In this document: one piece after another, positions 1-10,100 of the stretch
Layout: every line of letters begins with the position of its first letter
How positions within the stretch are numbered: position 1 is the first letter of the stretch
Assembly (NCBI GenBank): GCA_043753895.1
Contig: JAYUWK010000066.1
Location: 50,404 to 114,403, forward strand
From: WLMZ01 sp043753895
GTDB lineage: Bacteria > Actinomycetota > Acidimicrobiia > Acidimicrobiales > Ilumatobacteraceae
Direction: 5' to 3'
Length of the DNA stretch: 64,000 nucleotides
The notes under the pieces: generated by a model
What the model was told of the DNA's origin: nothing
The model's input: the letters and a program-made list of their open reading frames with translations, nothing else
Databases searched by the model: none
Translations under genes and position numbers: made by a program

Positions 1-239
1 AGATGAGTGGTCTCGGCAACCGTTGCGCCGGCCATGTCAGCGAAATTGTGGCCGGCGCTGAATACCGGCCCGTTCGCGGCAAGGATTACGCCGAGCGCCT
101 CGGTGGATGACACCTCGTGGAACGCACGCGTGAGTTCGAGCATCACCTCCATCGACAGCGCGTTGCGCTTGTCGGGACGATTCAACGTGATGGTGGTGAT
201 GGTGCGCTGGGTATCGACCAGCAGATGTTCGTAACTCAC
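1..239 (-). CDS. Enoyl-CoA hydratase/isomerase (crotonase), 5' part only
   Basis: The reverse strand from a GTG start at 239 reads about 79 codons and runs off the window edge, so the C-terminal two thirds are missing. The visible part has the crotonase N-terminal pattern: a beta-strand pair with TITLNRPDKRNALS, a helix, then the oxyanion-hole segment ending FSAGHNFADM. By family it would act on a CoA thioester (hydration, isomerisation or related); the substrate cannot be told. It is distinct from the second crotonase gene at 22730. Identification as a crotonase is firm; the start is chosen because no upstream start fits the fold. Confidence 0.85.
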   Translation of the reverse strand, partial: MSYEHLLVDTQRTITTITLNRPDKRNALSMEVMLELTRAFHEVSSTEALGVILAANGPVFSAGHNFADMAGATVAETTH

Positions 240-407
240 GGTCGCAGTCTCGCAGAGCGTCTACGTGGCCGTGCGAGCATGGCACTTCGTCGACTCGCCG
301 CGCCGGCTCGACTCCACCCCTCCCTCAGGATTTGACTGAGCGAACAAGTCAAACTTCAACATATTCCTACGGCCAAATCCGGGAACGAGGCACATGGAGG
401 AAAACCA

Positions 408-452
408 GTGCGCCCCCTGGGGCTCGAACCCAGAACCAATGGATTAAAAGTC
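408..452. repeat. Distal att copy (tRNA-Lys 3' half duplicate)
   Basis: These 45 bases are identical to 1887-1931. They hold the complement of the tRNA anticodon loop, T arm and 3' acceptor strand, but the sequence beyond 452 does not continue as D arm or 5' acceptor strand. It therefore cannot form a tRNA and is best read as the displaced attachment-site copy. Confidence 0.8.
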
Positions 453-730
453 GCTCTCAGGGCTCGCAGCGGACGACTCGCGGCACATATCCCCTGATCA
501 GACGACTCTCGACACGGCCGATTTGTCGGGTGTTGTCAGGTTTCGTCCCACAGTGTCCCACGGAAAGTCGAGCATGGTCACCGGCCACCAGAGTAGAAAT
601 GGCCGGTGCCCCCCTACAGCAGGCACGTGCAGATCGGAGCGATCGTAGGTGCGCGCCGAGTTCTAAAGCCGCCTTTCTGGTTCTAGCAGATCTAAAGATC
701 AATGCAGGATCTAAACGGTATCGTTGCCAC
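453..730. other. Non-coding left arm of the island
   Basis: No convincing coding sequence is seen between the distal att copy and the ATPase start. An open frame runs through it in phase with the ATPase from 332, but its residues look like translated non-coding DNA and the frame crosses the att repeat. The stretch holds two direct copies of GTCCCAC, at 545-551 and 555-561, spaced 10 bp. Similar paired sites lie near the other end of the island (1821-1827 and 1832-1838). Confidence 0.5.
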
Positions 731-1813
731 ATGAAGCCGAACCCGTTCACTCCGACCTTCGGTGCACCGCCGCCACTGCTCGTTGGCCGTCGCGATGTTC
801 TCGACGCGATCCAAGACTCACTGGACGAGGGGCCTGGCTCGCCAGGATTCGTCACTCTGTTCACTGGTGGCCGCGGTGTCGGCAAAACCGTGATGTTGAA
901 TGCGGCAGAAGACGTTGCCCGTGACGCTGGGTTCCACGTCATCTCGGAGACGGCCAGTGAGGGGCTGATCGACCGTCTCGTATCGGAGCATTTGGTGAAG
1001 CTGGTGCCGAAACGCCGCCGCGGCGTCAAGTCGGTCGATGTCGCCAAGATGGGTGGGCTTACCCTCGACGACCGCGACACGCCTGCACAGCGTTCCCTTC
1101 GTTCGCTCATGGATGAGGTCACGCTCGAGCACCCGATCCTGATCACGCTGGATGAGATCCAAGGCGGAGTGGTCTCGGAGCTGCGCGAGCTCGCAGTCGT
1201 TCTGCAGCACTCCATTCGGGAGCGACGCCGGTTCGCCTTCTTCGCAGCTGGACTTCCCGTCGCTGTCGACAATCTGTTGAACGACGATGTCCTCACCTTT
1301 CTGCGTCGCGCTGACCGACACGATCTGGGGGCCTTCGATATCGCTGCGGTGAAAGAGTCGATCATCTCGGTCATCGCCGAGAACGGTCGCACAATTGCGA
1401 GTGTCGACGCGGCTGTGGCCGCCGAGGCGACGGGCGGCTACCCGTTCATGATCCAACTGGTCGGCTACCACTCGTGGCGGGCAAACCGGGGCCGGCGCGC
1501 CATCTCGAGCGACGACGTAGCGCAAGGCACCGCCGATGCTCGCCGACGAGTCGGCCGACTTGTGATCGAACCGGCACTGAAAGACCTGTCACCGGTCGAC
1601 AGGACGTTCCTTCAGCGAATGGCAGTTGATGACGGGCCCTCGAAGATGGCCGACATCGCACAACGACTCAACGCCGACTCCAACTACACCTCGCAGTACC
1701 GGTTGCGGCTGATCGCCGCCGGCTTGATCGCGCCAACGGCGTACGGGCACGTGGACTTCGCTCTGCCGCATCTGCGGGAGTGGCTGCGGGAACACGGCGC
1801 CTTCGATACGTGA
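731..1813 (+). CDS. AAA ATPase with C-terminal winged helix (island cargo)
   Basis: A 360-residue protein of the AAA_16 / archaeal-type ATPase group. Walker A is GGRGVGKT at residues 46-53 and Walker B is ILITLDEIQ with Asp141-Glu142. Residues from about 285 on look like a winged helix (DIAQRLNADSNYTSQYRLRL). By family it is an ATP-driven switch, often DNA-binding; its specific role is unknown. The start at 731 is chosen because the preceding open frame (from 332) is not protein-like. It is the only gene between the two att copies and carries no partner gene, so a defence, replication or maintenance role for the island is possible but unproven. Confidence 0.8.
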   Translation: MKPNPFTPTFGAPPPLLVGRRDVLDAIQDSLDEGPGSPGFVTLFTGGRGVGKTVMLNAAEDVARDAGFHVISETASEGLIDRLVSEHLVKLVPKRRRGVKSVDVAKMGGLTLDDRDTPAQRSLRSLMDEVTLEHPILITLDEIQGGVVSELRELAVVLQHSIRERRRFAFFAAGLPVAVDNLLNDDVLTFLRRADRHDLGAFDIAAVKESIISVIAENGRTIASVDAAVAAEATGGYPFMIQLVGYHSWRANRGRRAISSDDVAQGTADARRRVGRLVIEPALKDLSPVDRTFLQRMAVDDGPSKMADIAQRLNADSNYTSQYRLRLIAAGLIAPTAYGHVDFALPHLREWLREHGAFDT

Positions 1814-1884
1814 CGCGATCGTCCCACGGGCATCCCACGACTCGAACAGCGCTGTCAAGAAAACAGGTCATGAGCTGGTGTTTT

Positions 1885-1959
1885 TGGTGCGCCCCCTGGG
1901 GCTCGAACCCAGAACCAATGGATTAAAAGTCCACTGCTCTACCATTGAGCTAGAGGCGC
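1885..1959 (-). tRNA. tRNA-Lys (anticodon TTT)
   Basis: The reverse strand folds as a full cloverleaf. The 7-bp acceptor is GCGCCTC with GGGGCGC, the D arm starts TAGCTCAATGG, the anticodon stem GTGGA/TCCAT encloses loop CTTTTAA, and the T arm is CTGGG-TTCGAGC-CCCAG. A discriminator A and encoded CCA follow. Its 3' half (1887-1931) is the integration site of the neighbouring island, and integration has left the tRNA intact. Confidence 0.97.
1887..1931. repeat. Proximal att copy inside tRNA-Lys
   Basis: This is the second perfect copy of the 45-bp repeat at 408-452. It lies within the functional tRNA, from the first C of CCA to the anticodon stem. A 3'-half tRNA core of this size is a usual target for tyrosine recombinases. 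Confidence 0.8.
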
Positions 1960-2115
1960 GCAACCGGGTGCGACACGAGAAAACTCTCGCCTATTTGGGC
2001 CGGATCCCGAGCGCTGAGGTTATCAGCTGCATCCCGGCTCACGTCTGGCAGTCAGGCCCCTGTGTTGCGCGGGTCGGATCGCAGCGCTGCTCGGTCGGTC
2101 ACATCGGGCCGTGCG

Positions 2116-3927
2116 TCAGTGCGACAGTTCGAGGCCCTCGAGATTGCCCTCGGCTCGCCACTGATCCAGCAGTTTGATGAAGACCACCCCGCCACCGCCG
2201 TAGCTGCCGTTGCGCGTGCTGCGTTGCTCGGGCTTGCCTTCGTTGTTGTAGTAGCCGGGGGTGCATGACTCGAGAAACTTCCGGTTGTTCTGCGACAGCT
2301 CGACAATGGTATTCACCCACGTCTCTTCGGCATCGTGCGCTGCCTCGATCAGGCGAATGTCGTTGTCCATCGCGTGACGCAGGATGTACGCCAAGTGCTT
2401 GCTCTGCTCGTCGAGCATGTGCGGAAAGTTGACCGTGAAGCCCGATTGGATGTTGCTGAAGATGAAGCAGTTCGGGAAACCCCGGCTGTGCATTCCGTGC
2501 AGCGTTGATGCACCGTCTGCCCACTTCTGGGTGAGGGTCACACCATCGCGTCCGATGAGCTCGTAACCCGACCGACGGGTGTAGTCGGTGCCCACCTCGA
2601 AACCCGTCGCGTAGATCAAGCAATCGAGCGCGTACTCCACGCCATCGACCACGACGCCGTGCTCGGTGATGCGTTCGACACCACGACCCTGCGTGTCGAC
2701 CAAGGTGACGTTGTCGCGGTTGAACGCGTCGAGGTATCCATCGTGGAAACACGGCCGTTTACAGAATTGGCGGTAGTAGGGCTTCAGCGCTTCGGCAGTG
2801 TTCGAGTCGTTGACGATGGTGTCGACACGCGAACGGATCTGTTCCATCTTTTCGAAGTCGGCGAGTTCCATCGTGTTCGACAGACCCTCTGGACTCAGGT
2901 CGGCCGACTCGCGCCGCACCATGATCAACAACTTGCCGATGATGTCGGTCCAGCCATCGTTGACGAGATCCTCGGCCTGGAACCCACCCGACACGAGTGT
3001 GTTGAAGTTCTCCATCCGACGCTGTTGCCAACCGGGTTCGAGCGTGTCGACCCACTCCGGCGACGTGGGTTGGTTGTTGCGCACATCGATCGACGATGGC
3101 GTGCGCTGGAAGACGTAGAGATGCTCCGCGCCCTCGGCCAGATGAGGGATGCACTGCACGGCCGTGGCTCCGGTGCCGATGATGCCGACCCGCTTGTTGC
3201 GCAGCCCGGTGAGACCACCCAACGACGTGCCCCCGGTGTAGTCGTAGTCCCATCGACTGGTGTGGAACGTGTGACCCAGGAACTGCTCGACGCCCGGAAT
3301 AGCCGGCAGCTTGGGCCGGTGCAACGGACCGTTGGCCATACACACGAAGCGGGCGCGCATGGCATCGCCGCGGTTGGTGGAGATGATCCAACGACCGTCG
3401 GTGTCGTCCCATTGCAAGCCGGTGACCTCGGTCTGGAAGCACGCGTTCGAGTAGAGATCGAAGTGCTCGCCGATCGCGCGACTGTGGGCCAAGATCTCGG
3501 GCGCGTTCGAGTACTTCTGCTCGGGGATGTAGCCAACTTCTTCGAGCAGCGGCAAATAGATGTAGGACTCCACATCGCATGCCGCACCCGGGTAGCGATT
3601 CCAGTACCAGGTGCCGCCGAAGTCGCCGCCCTTTTCGATGACGCGTATGTCGGTCACTCCGGCCTGGCGCAAGCGCGCACCGGCGAGCAAACCGCCGAAG
3701 CCGCCACCGATGATGACCACCTCTACGTCGTCGGTCAACGGCTCGCGTTCGAAGGGCTGCACGTACGGGTCGACCAAGTACCGGGCGAACTCGCCGACGA
3801 CTTCGACGTACTGCTCGTTACCGTCAGAGCGCAAGCGCTTGTCGCGCTCGTGGCGGTACTTCTGTCGCAGCGCTTCTGTGTCAATGCCGAGGGGTGCCGC
3901 GGGTCTCTGTTGTTCGTCGTGTGACAT
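2116..3927 (-). CDS. Flavin-containing monooxygenase, Baeyer-Villiger type
   Basis: A 603-residue FAD/NADPH enzyme. An N-terminal FAD Rossmann motif IIGGGFGGLLAG lies near residue 70, and an NADPH motif GIIGTGATAVQ near 247. Between them, near residues 216-226, is FLGHTFHTSRW, which fits the type I Baeyer-Villiger fingerprint FxGxxxHxxxW. By family it inserts oxygen next to a ketone to give an ester or lactone. The length and N-terminal extension resemble large-ring or steroid ketone enzymes, but the substrate is not known. It stands alone: the tRNA lies downstream and the large exoprotein gene is divergent. The start ATG at 3927 keeps the extension typical of this subgroup. Confidence 0.9.
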   Translation of the reverse strand: MSHDEQQRPAAPLGIDTEALRQKYRHERDKRLRSDGNEQYVEVVGEFARYLVDPYVQPFEREPLTDDVEVVIIGGGFGGLLAGARLRQAGVTDIRVIEKGGDFGGTWYWNRYPGAACDVESYIYLPLLEEVGYIPEQKYSNAPEILAHSRAIGEHFDLYSNACFQTEVTGLQWDDTDGRWIISTNRGDAMRARFVCMANGPLHRPKLPAIPGVEQFLGHTFHTSRWDYDYTGGTSLGGLTGLRNKRVGIIGTGATAVQCIPHLAEGAEHLYVFQRTPSSIDVRNNQPTSPEWVDTLEPGWQQRRMENFNTLVSGGFQAEDLVNDGWTDIIGKLLIMVRRESADLSPEGLSNTMELADFEKMEQIRSRVDTIVNDSNTAEALKPYYRQFCKRPCFHDGYLDAFNRDNVTLVDTQGRGVERITEHGVVVDGVEYALDCLIYATGFEVGTDYTRRSGYELIGRDGVTLTQKWADGASTLHGMHSRGFPNCFIFSNIQSGFTVNFPHMLDEQSKHLAYILRHAMDNDIRLIEAAHDAEETWVNTIVELSQNNRKFLESCTPGYYNNEGKPEQRSTRNGSYGGGGVVFIKLLDQWRAEGNLEGLELSH

Positions 3928-4198
3928 CGCTCAGGATCTTCCGTACTCGGGCGTGTCGCCACGCATGCGCACAGTTCTTACTATGCGACTTCGCCGTATC
4001 GGGAGGCCGAGCGTCACATCGCTTCTTGATTTACTCATCGTGCGTGAGTGCCCACGCGCTATGGGTCGATAACCACGTGTTTTCTCTGTGAACAGGCAAA
4101 TCCCTGCTATCGCCGCAGGCGAATCAAGGCGTAGCATTCGGCCACGACCACGCGAGGTGTCGGTCGTAGGTGACTTGGGGTATGAGGGAGCAATAGAG

Positions 4199-7100
4199 AT
4201 GGGCGCACATCGAATTGGAATACGCACGTTGGTCGGTCTGGTCTGTGCGGTCGCATTCGTCCCGGTCGTGACCGCTCCATTGGAGGCGGCAGCGGCGCCC
4301 TCCTACCTCGTCGACACCCCCACCGACCTCGTCAGTGGATCGTGCCCCACCGCGGGCACCACACCCACATGCTCGCTGCGAGCCGCGGTAAAGGCTGCCA
4401 ACGCCACCACAGGTGCCACGATCAACATCCCGGCCGGCACCTTCGCGCTCAACGGTGGGTCTGGCTCTGATATCGGCGACCTCCGCATCGCTAAACCCGT
4501 CACGATCATTGGTGCCGGTAAGCCCGCTGGTTCCGTCGCCACCACGATCACCGGCTTCAACGATCGGGTGCTCGACGTTGCGTCAACCGGGGTCAGCGTG
4601 AGTGGTGTCATCCTCACCGGCGGAAATGCCGGAAGCAACGACGGCGGCGCGGTTCGTATCGCGGCCGGCAGCGTTCTCACGCTCGGGACCAGCACGGTCC
4701 GCAGCAGCACGGCCAGCCAAGGCGGTGGCATCTCCAACTCCGGCACGCTCAACCTCAACCAGAGCACGGTGTCGGGCAATACGGCAACGAAGAAGGGCGG
4801 CGGCGTCTTCAGCGCCGGCACCACGTACATCACCAACAGCACCATCTTCGGAAACAGCGCGTCGGGCGGCGGCGGCGTCGCCAGCAGCGCCACGGTCCAA
4901 ATCGTGGCCTCAAACATCACAGGCAACACATCGAACAACTCGAACGGCGGTGGCGTCTACCGCGTCGGTGGCACGTTCAGCATCTCGTCCTCGATCTTGT
5001 CTGGTAACAACTCACCGACGGCACGCGACTGCTATGGCTCGCCCACCTTTATCGGCGTCAACCTGGTCCAGAACACGTCGGGCTGCAACCCGAGCGGCGG
5101 CACCCTTCTGTCGAGCGATCCCGCGCTCGGCCCACTCGCCGACAACGGTGGCCCCACACTGACGCAATTGCCCGCCATCGGCAGCGTGGTCATCGACGCC
5201 GCACCGACACCGTGTGCCGTACCGGTCGACCAGCGCGGCATCAACCGCGCAGTGGGCGCCGGATGCGACCTCGGCGCTGTCGAGGTGGCGCCGCTCACGC
5301 TCGATCTCTCGCTTGCGGCAACGCCCAATCAGGTGCGAGCAGGCGTGCAGACGGTGCCTATTGCCAACATCCCTACCAGTGTGCTCGGCACTGCATATAG
5401 CAATGCCACGGGAACCACGGCCGACACCGCACTTGCCCGCATCGCCTTGGCCCGCATCGCACTTGCCCGCATCGACGTGAAGTCCAGCGCATTGGCCCGC
5501 ATCGCGCTAGCCCGCATCATGGTGGAAGATCTTGCGCTTGCACGGATCGACATCGCCAACACTGCGCTTGCTCGCATCCTCATCTCTGACGTTTCCGTCG
5601 ACGGCGGCTGGGGCGCCATCCTCGCCGGAACAGCACTGGCCAACGTGCCATTGCAAACGCTCACGCTCGCACAGGTGCTCTTGGACCCGATTGCGGGTCC
5701 CCGACTACAGCTGCTCGACCTGTCGAAGCTCAATGTCAACAACACCGTCCTCGGTGAAATGCCGCTTGTGCTCTTCGCATTTGCCGGCCAGACCCTCGCC
5801 AGTCTGCCGCCCGATCCGACCAGCACGGTTTCCGCGACGGACCAGTGGGCCGCCTTGCTCAATGTGTCGGCCACCGACCTTGCTGGCAAGACGCCGCTGT
5901 CGGTCGCACTCGCCCGCATCGACGTGCCCGTCACGAGCCCGGACACCGCTGCGCTCGCCAGCATCGCACTGGCACGCATCGATATCCTCGCCTCGGCACT
6001 CGCCCGCATCGCACTAGCACGCATCGACGTGGGCAGCGCAGCGCTCGCTCGCATCGCCCTCGCTCGCATCGACATCGCCAATACCGCTCTGGCTCGCATC
6101 GCACTGGCACGCATCGGCATCGACTCCACGGCGCTGGCACGCATCGCCCTTGCCCGCATCGCACTCGCACGCATCGATATCGCCAACACGGCGCTCGCCC
6201 GCATCGCGCTGGCACGAATCGCTCCTGGCACCCTCAACGCCATCGTTGATTGCACCAAGCCGGGACTCAACTGCGCCACCGCCACGTTGGGCGACGCCGT
6301 CGCGGCGGGGGCCCTACGCCCCAGCGCCCTGATCTCCGATCTGATCCTCGGCCTGAAGGGCACGACAGACACCACTCAGATCGGCGACCTCTTCCTGGCT
6401 GCGTACCCGGCGCTGGTTGCCGATGGCATCGAGCTGGGCGATCTATTGCTGCTACTCGCCGGCGCGCCGCTCAGCGGGCTCACCTTGGCCGACCTGTTCC
6501 CGGCGCTGTTCGCCGACAACGATCTGCCTTGGGAGCGGATCAACCTGGAAGCAACGCCACTGCAAAACCTCGGTAGCCCGTTGGTGGCTCCCACCACGTT
6601 TACCGCCACCATCGTGGTCGGCAACGTCACAGCAAACGCGAACGTGTCCCTGACTCTCCCACAAGGCTTCGTCGCCGTCCCCGCAGGCGCCTTCTTCGAC
6701 CGTAACGGGAGCGCTGACCCGGCGCCCGAGGCCCTGCCGCTTCCCGCGGTGACCACAGCCGGCGCAACGTTGACCTTCTCACTTTCTTCCGTTCCGCCGG
6801 GCACACACCTGCTCACCGTGCAAGCGCGCGCGGGCGTGCAACTGGGCAAGTTCAAGGCAAGCGCCACCGGTACGGCAACCGCAGGTACCTACACTCGTTC
6901 TGCCAGCGGCAGTACGGTGGTTGAAGTCGTCAAGAATCTCGACGGTTCGTTCGGCGCGCTGACACCCGATTCCCTGTACGTGGGTCACCTCGCCCAGGCC
7001 GGCGAGAAAGATACCTTCACCACCACGTTCTCGGTGACGCCCGAGCAGGCGGCCGCCGGACAGCGTGCCACGGTGTTCCTGTCGAACCTCACTGCCGACT

Positions 7101-10100
7101 ACGACCTCACGGTCTTCGGCCCGAAAGCCGCACCGCTGCGCGGCTCACCGATCGAGTCGTACCTCCCGGTCGATGACCGGCGCCTCGGTATCGACCCCGG
7201 CACCGAGGCCGTCGCACCCGATTCGCAGCGTGACATCCCGCTCGATGCCCCGGCAGGCACTGGCATCGTCGGCATCTCTGCTAACCGATCGACTGCCGAC
7301 GAGCGCGTCGATCTGGGCAACCTGCGCGCGGGCACCTACACCGTGCAGGTCACCGGCTACAACGGAGCGTTCTCCGACCGACCCTTCACCTTGCGAGTTC
7401 GCACACAGTCTCTCAACCTGCCCGCATGCTCGGCGCGCGCGCTGGGGGCCACCTTCGCTGTGCCAGACGCAACCGTGCCCGTCACCCTCCAAACCAGTAA
7501 TAGTGGCATTGACACCCTGTTCGTCGTTCCCGTCAACCGGCTGCGCCAACTCTGGAGCAGCGCCGACGCCGACGCACTGATGACCCGCCTGAACGACTTC
7601 GTCGCCGCAGCACCGGGTGGCGTGAAGGCGGGCATTCTTCCCGTGAACGCCGACTACACCACGTGGGACACCAACCGCTGCTCGCCCGACGCTGCCAACG
7701 ATGTCGCCCGCCAGATCGCCACGCAGATCGACACGGTTCACGCCAACCAACCCGCTCTGCAACACGTGGTGCTGGTGGGCGACGACACCGCCCTGCCGTT
7801 CTTCCGAGTGGCCGACGGCACCACCGCCGCCAACGAGTCCACCTATGCCCAGAGCTTTTCGGGGAACAACTCCTTGGTCGGCAGCCTCGCTCGGAGTTAC
7901 ATCCAGACCGACGATCCGTACGGCACCGCCCGCGGTGTGTCGGTGAGCGGACGCGAACTGTTCGTCCCCGACCTCGCGCTGGGCAGGCTCGTGGAATCGA
8001 AGGCCGACATCGTGAAAGCGCTCGATACGTTCACAAGTTCGAACGGCCAACTCGACCCCGCAACCGGCAGTTCGGCGCTGGTCACCGGCTACGACTTCTT
8101 GACCGACGGCGCCCAGTCGATTGCCGGCTCTTTGAAGGCTGACGGCTTCCCAACCAGTGGCACGCTCATTAGCGAGACATGGACCAGGCAGAATCTGCTC
8201 GACGCGTTGTCCACGGCCCCGCGCGTGATGTCGATCAACTCGCACTTCGATCACAACCGCGCGTTGCCCGCGGATCAAAACGCCGCTGGAACGCAGACCA
8301 ATCTTGTCACCGTCAGCGACCTTCCCGCACCCACCACTGGTGGCGTCGACCCCCTAGCCAAGGGGCTGTTCTTCAGCATGGGCTGTCACGCCGGCCTCAG
8401 CGTGTCCGACATCGAAGTTGGTGCATCGCCCGACTCGGTCGACTGGTCGCAGGCGTTTAGCGGTCGGGGTGCCCAGTGGATTGCGAACACCGGCTTCGGT
8501 TACGGCGACACCGAATTGGTGGCGTACTCCGAGCGCCTGATGGCATTGTTCGCAAAGAGTCTCGATGTGAGAGGCGGCCTGACCAGCGGTCAGGCCCTGG
8601 CTCTGGCCAAGCGCCAATATGCAGCGACCACACAGGTGTGGAGCCCCTATGACGAAAAGGCACTGCAGGAAGTTGTGCACTACGGCCTGCCCATGTATCG
8701 CATCCCGTCGTCCACGCCCCCTGCACCCGTGGTGCCCACCGCGTCAGCCGCCACCTTCGCGGCACAGCCAGTCGGCATTACTACGCAGCCCGACCCACGC
8801 ACCGGTGTGCCTTCGGCAACCATTGACCTGGACATGACCAATGTCCAGAAAGTGACCACCAGTTCTGCTGGCTCGTATTACCAACTGGATGGCAACACCC
8901 TGCAGGTCAAGGATCGGCCGGTGGAGCCGCTGTCGGTCGCCAACGTGGCGATTGCCGTGAACGACCCGCTTTCCGCAGGCAAAGTGGCCCATGGCGCCCT
9001 CATCACTGCCTTGTCCTCGAAAGATGTGCCGAATTTCGTTCCGTACAAGGCACAGCCCGTGGTCGACCAGACTGCCGACGAACGGGTCCCCGATCCTGTC
9101 GGCGATGCCATCTTCCCGTCCACCCTGGCTCGGGTGAACCGTTCCACCGATGGCACCGGCAACACGAGCGCCACGCTGCTGTTCTCGGCCGGTCAGTTCC
9201 GCCCAACGGGCCCCGACGTTGGCGAGCAGCGCCTGTTCAACAACGCCACCGTGCAGGTGCTGTACGGCAACGGTGACGACTTTGTGCCACCAACCATCAA
9301 CGTGACGCGCGGTGCGCTGGTTCCGGTGTACGGCAGCGGTACGGCAGTGACCTCGCAGACCGCCGGCTTCGCCGTCGACACCGATAACACTGCGCGACGG
9401 GTGTTGGTGTTGTTCAAGGGTGTTGCCGAGCAGACTTGGCGTCGCGTCGATCTGGTCAACACGGGTACCGGCGCCGCCGGTACCCATTGGACAGGTGGCG
9501 CCGTGGTGCCCAGCACGTTCGACACTGTCGAGTTCTTCCTGCAAGCATGCGACGGCAACGGCAACTGCTCCACCAGTAATAACAAAGCCTCCAACTTCAT
9601 CTTGCTCAAGGCCGACCCCAACACCAAGCTCAACGTAGCGGTTGCGGGCACATCCGTCGGTGGCTGGTACACGAGCCCGCCCGCCGTCGCCACCATCACC
9701 GGCTTCGCAGTCGGCTGCAACGTGCAGTACAACCTCGACGGGCAGGGTTGGGTCAACTACGCCGGCGGCGGCATCAATGTCACGGGAGAGGGCATCCACA
9801 CCTTGGAGGCCCGCGACGACTGCGGCGACCGTTCGCTGGCAATCGTCCCGATCGACACCAAAGGTCCCCAGGTCACGGCCGCCCTAGCGCCTGCACCCGC
9901 ACCCGTGTGGAACAACACCGACGTCGTCGTCACCGTCACGGGCATCGACCCGGGCGGCTCGGGCGTGGCAGCAATTCAGTACCAGATCAATGGTGGCGCC
10001 ACCATCCAGGTGGCTGCCGAGCAGGCAAAAATCACGGTCACCGCACCGGGCACCACCACGATCACCTATTCGGCCGTCGACGCTGCCGGCAACGCCAGCG

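Larger units (their letters stand above)
408..1931. mobile_element. Small tRNA-Lys integrated island with one AAA ATPase gene
   Basis: A perfect 45-bp direct repeat (408-452 and 1887-1931) bounds about 1.48 kb. The right copy is part of the intact tRNA-Lys gene; the left copy is the same tRNA 3' half (anticodon arm to first C of CCA) without the 5' half. This is the geometry left by a tyrosine integrase that inserts into a tRNA 3' end and restores the tRNA. The only gene inside is the AAA ATPase at 731. No integrase, excisionase or transposase is visible, so the unit is either a decayed island or is moved by an integrase elsewhere. Boundaries are read directly; mobility is inferred. Confidence 0.75.

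Noticed and set aside
37..285. Small frame with six consecutive histidines
   Set aside because: It is a shifted reading of the crotonase gene; the His run comes from ATC ACC repeats.
408..452. Second tRNA-Lys gene
   Set aside because: Only the 3' half is present; the D arm and 5' acceptor strand are missing, so it is an att copy.
332..730. Open frame upstream of the AAA ATPase, in phase with it
   Set aside because: It crosses the att repeat, has no domain character and is rich in Arg/Ser as non-coding GC-rich frames are. The protein-like part begins at 731.
2659..3924. 421-codon frame opposite the monooxygenase
   Set aside because: It is antisense to a clear FAD enzyme and has no recognisable motif.
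8744..9799. 351-codon minus-strand frame inside the giant exoprotein gene
   Set aside because: It is a shadow of repetitive GC-rich coding DNA with no family features.
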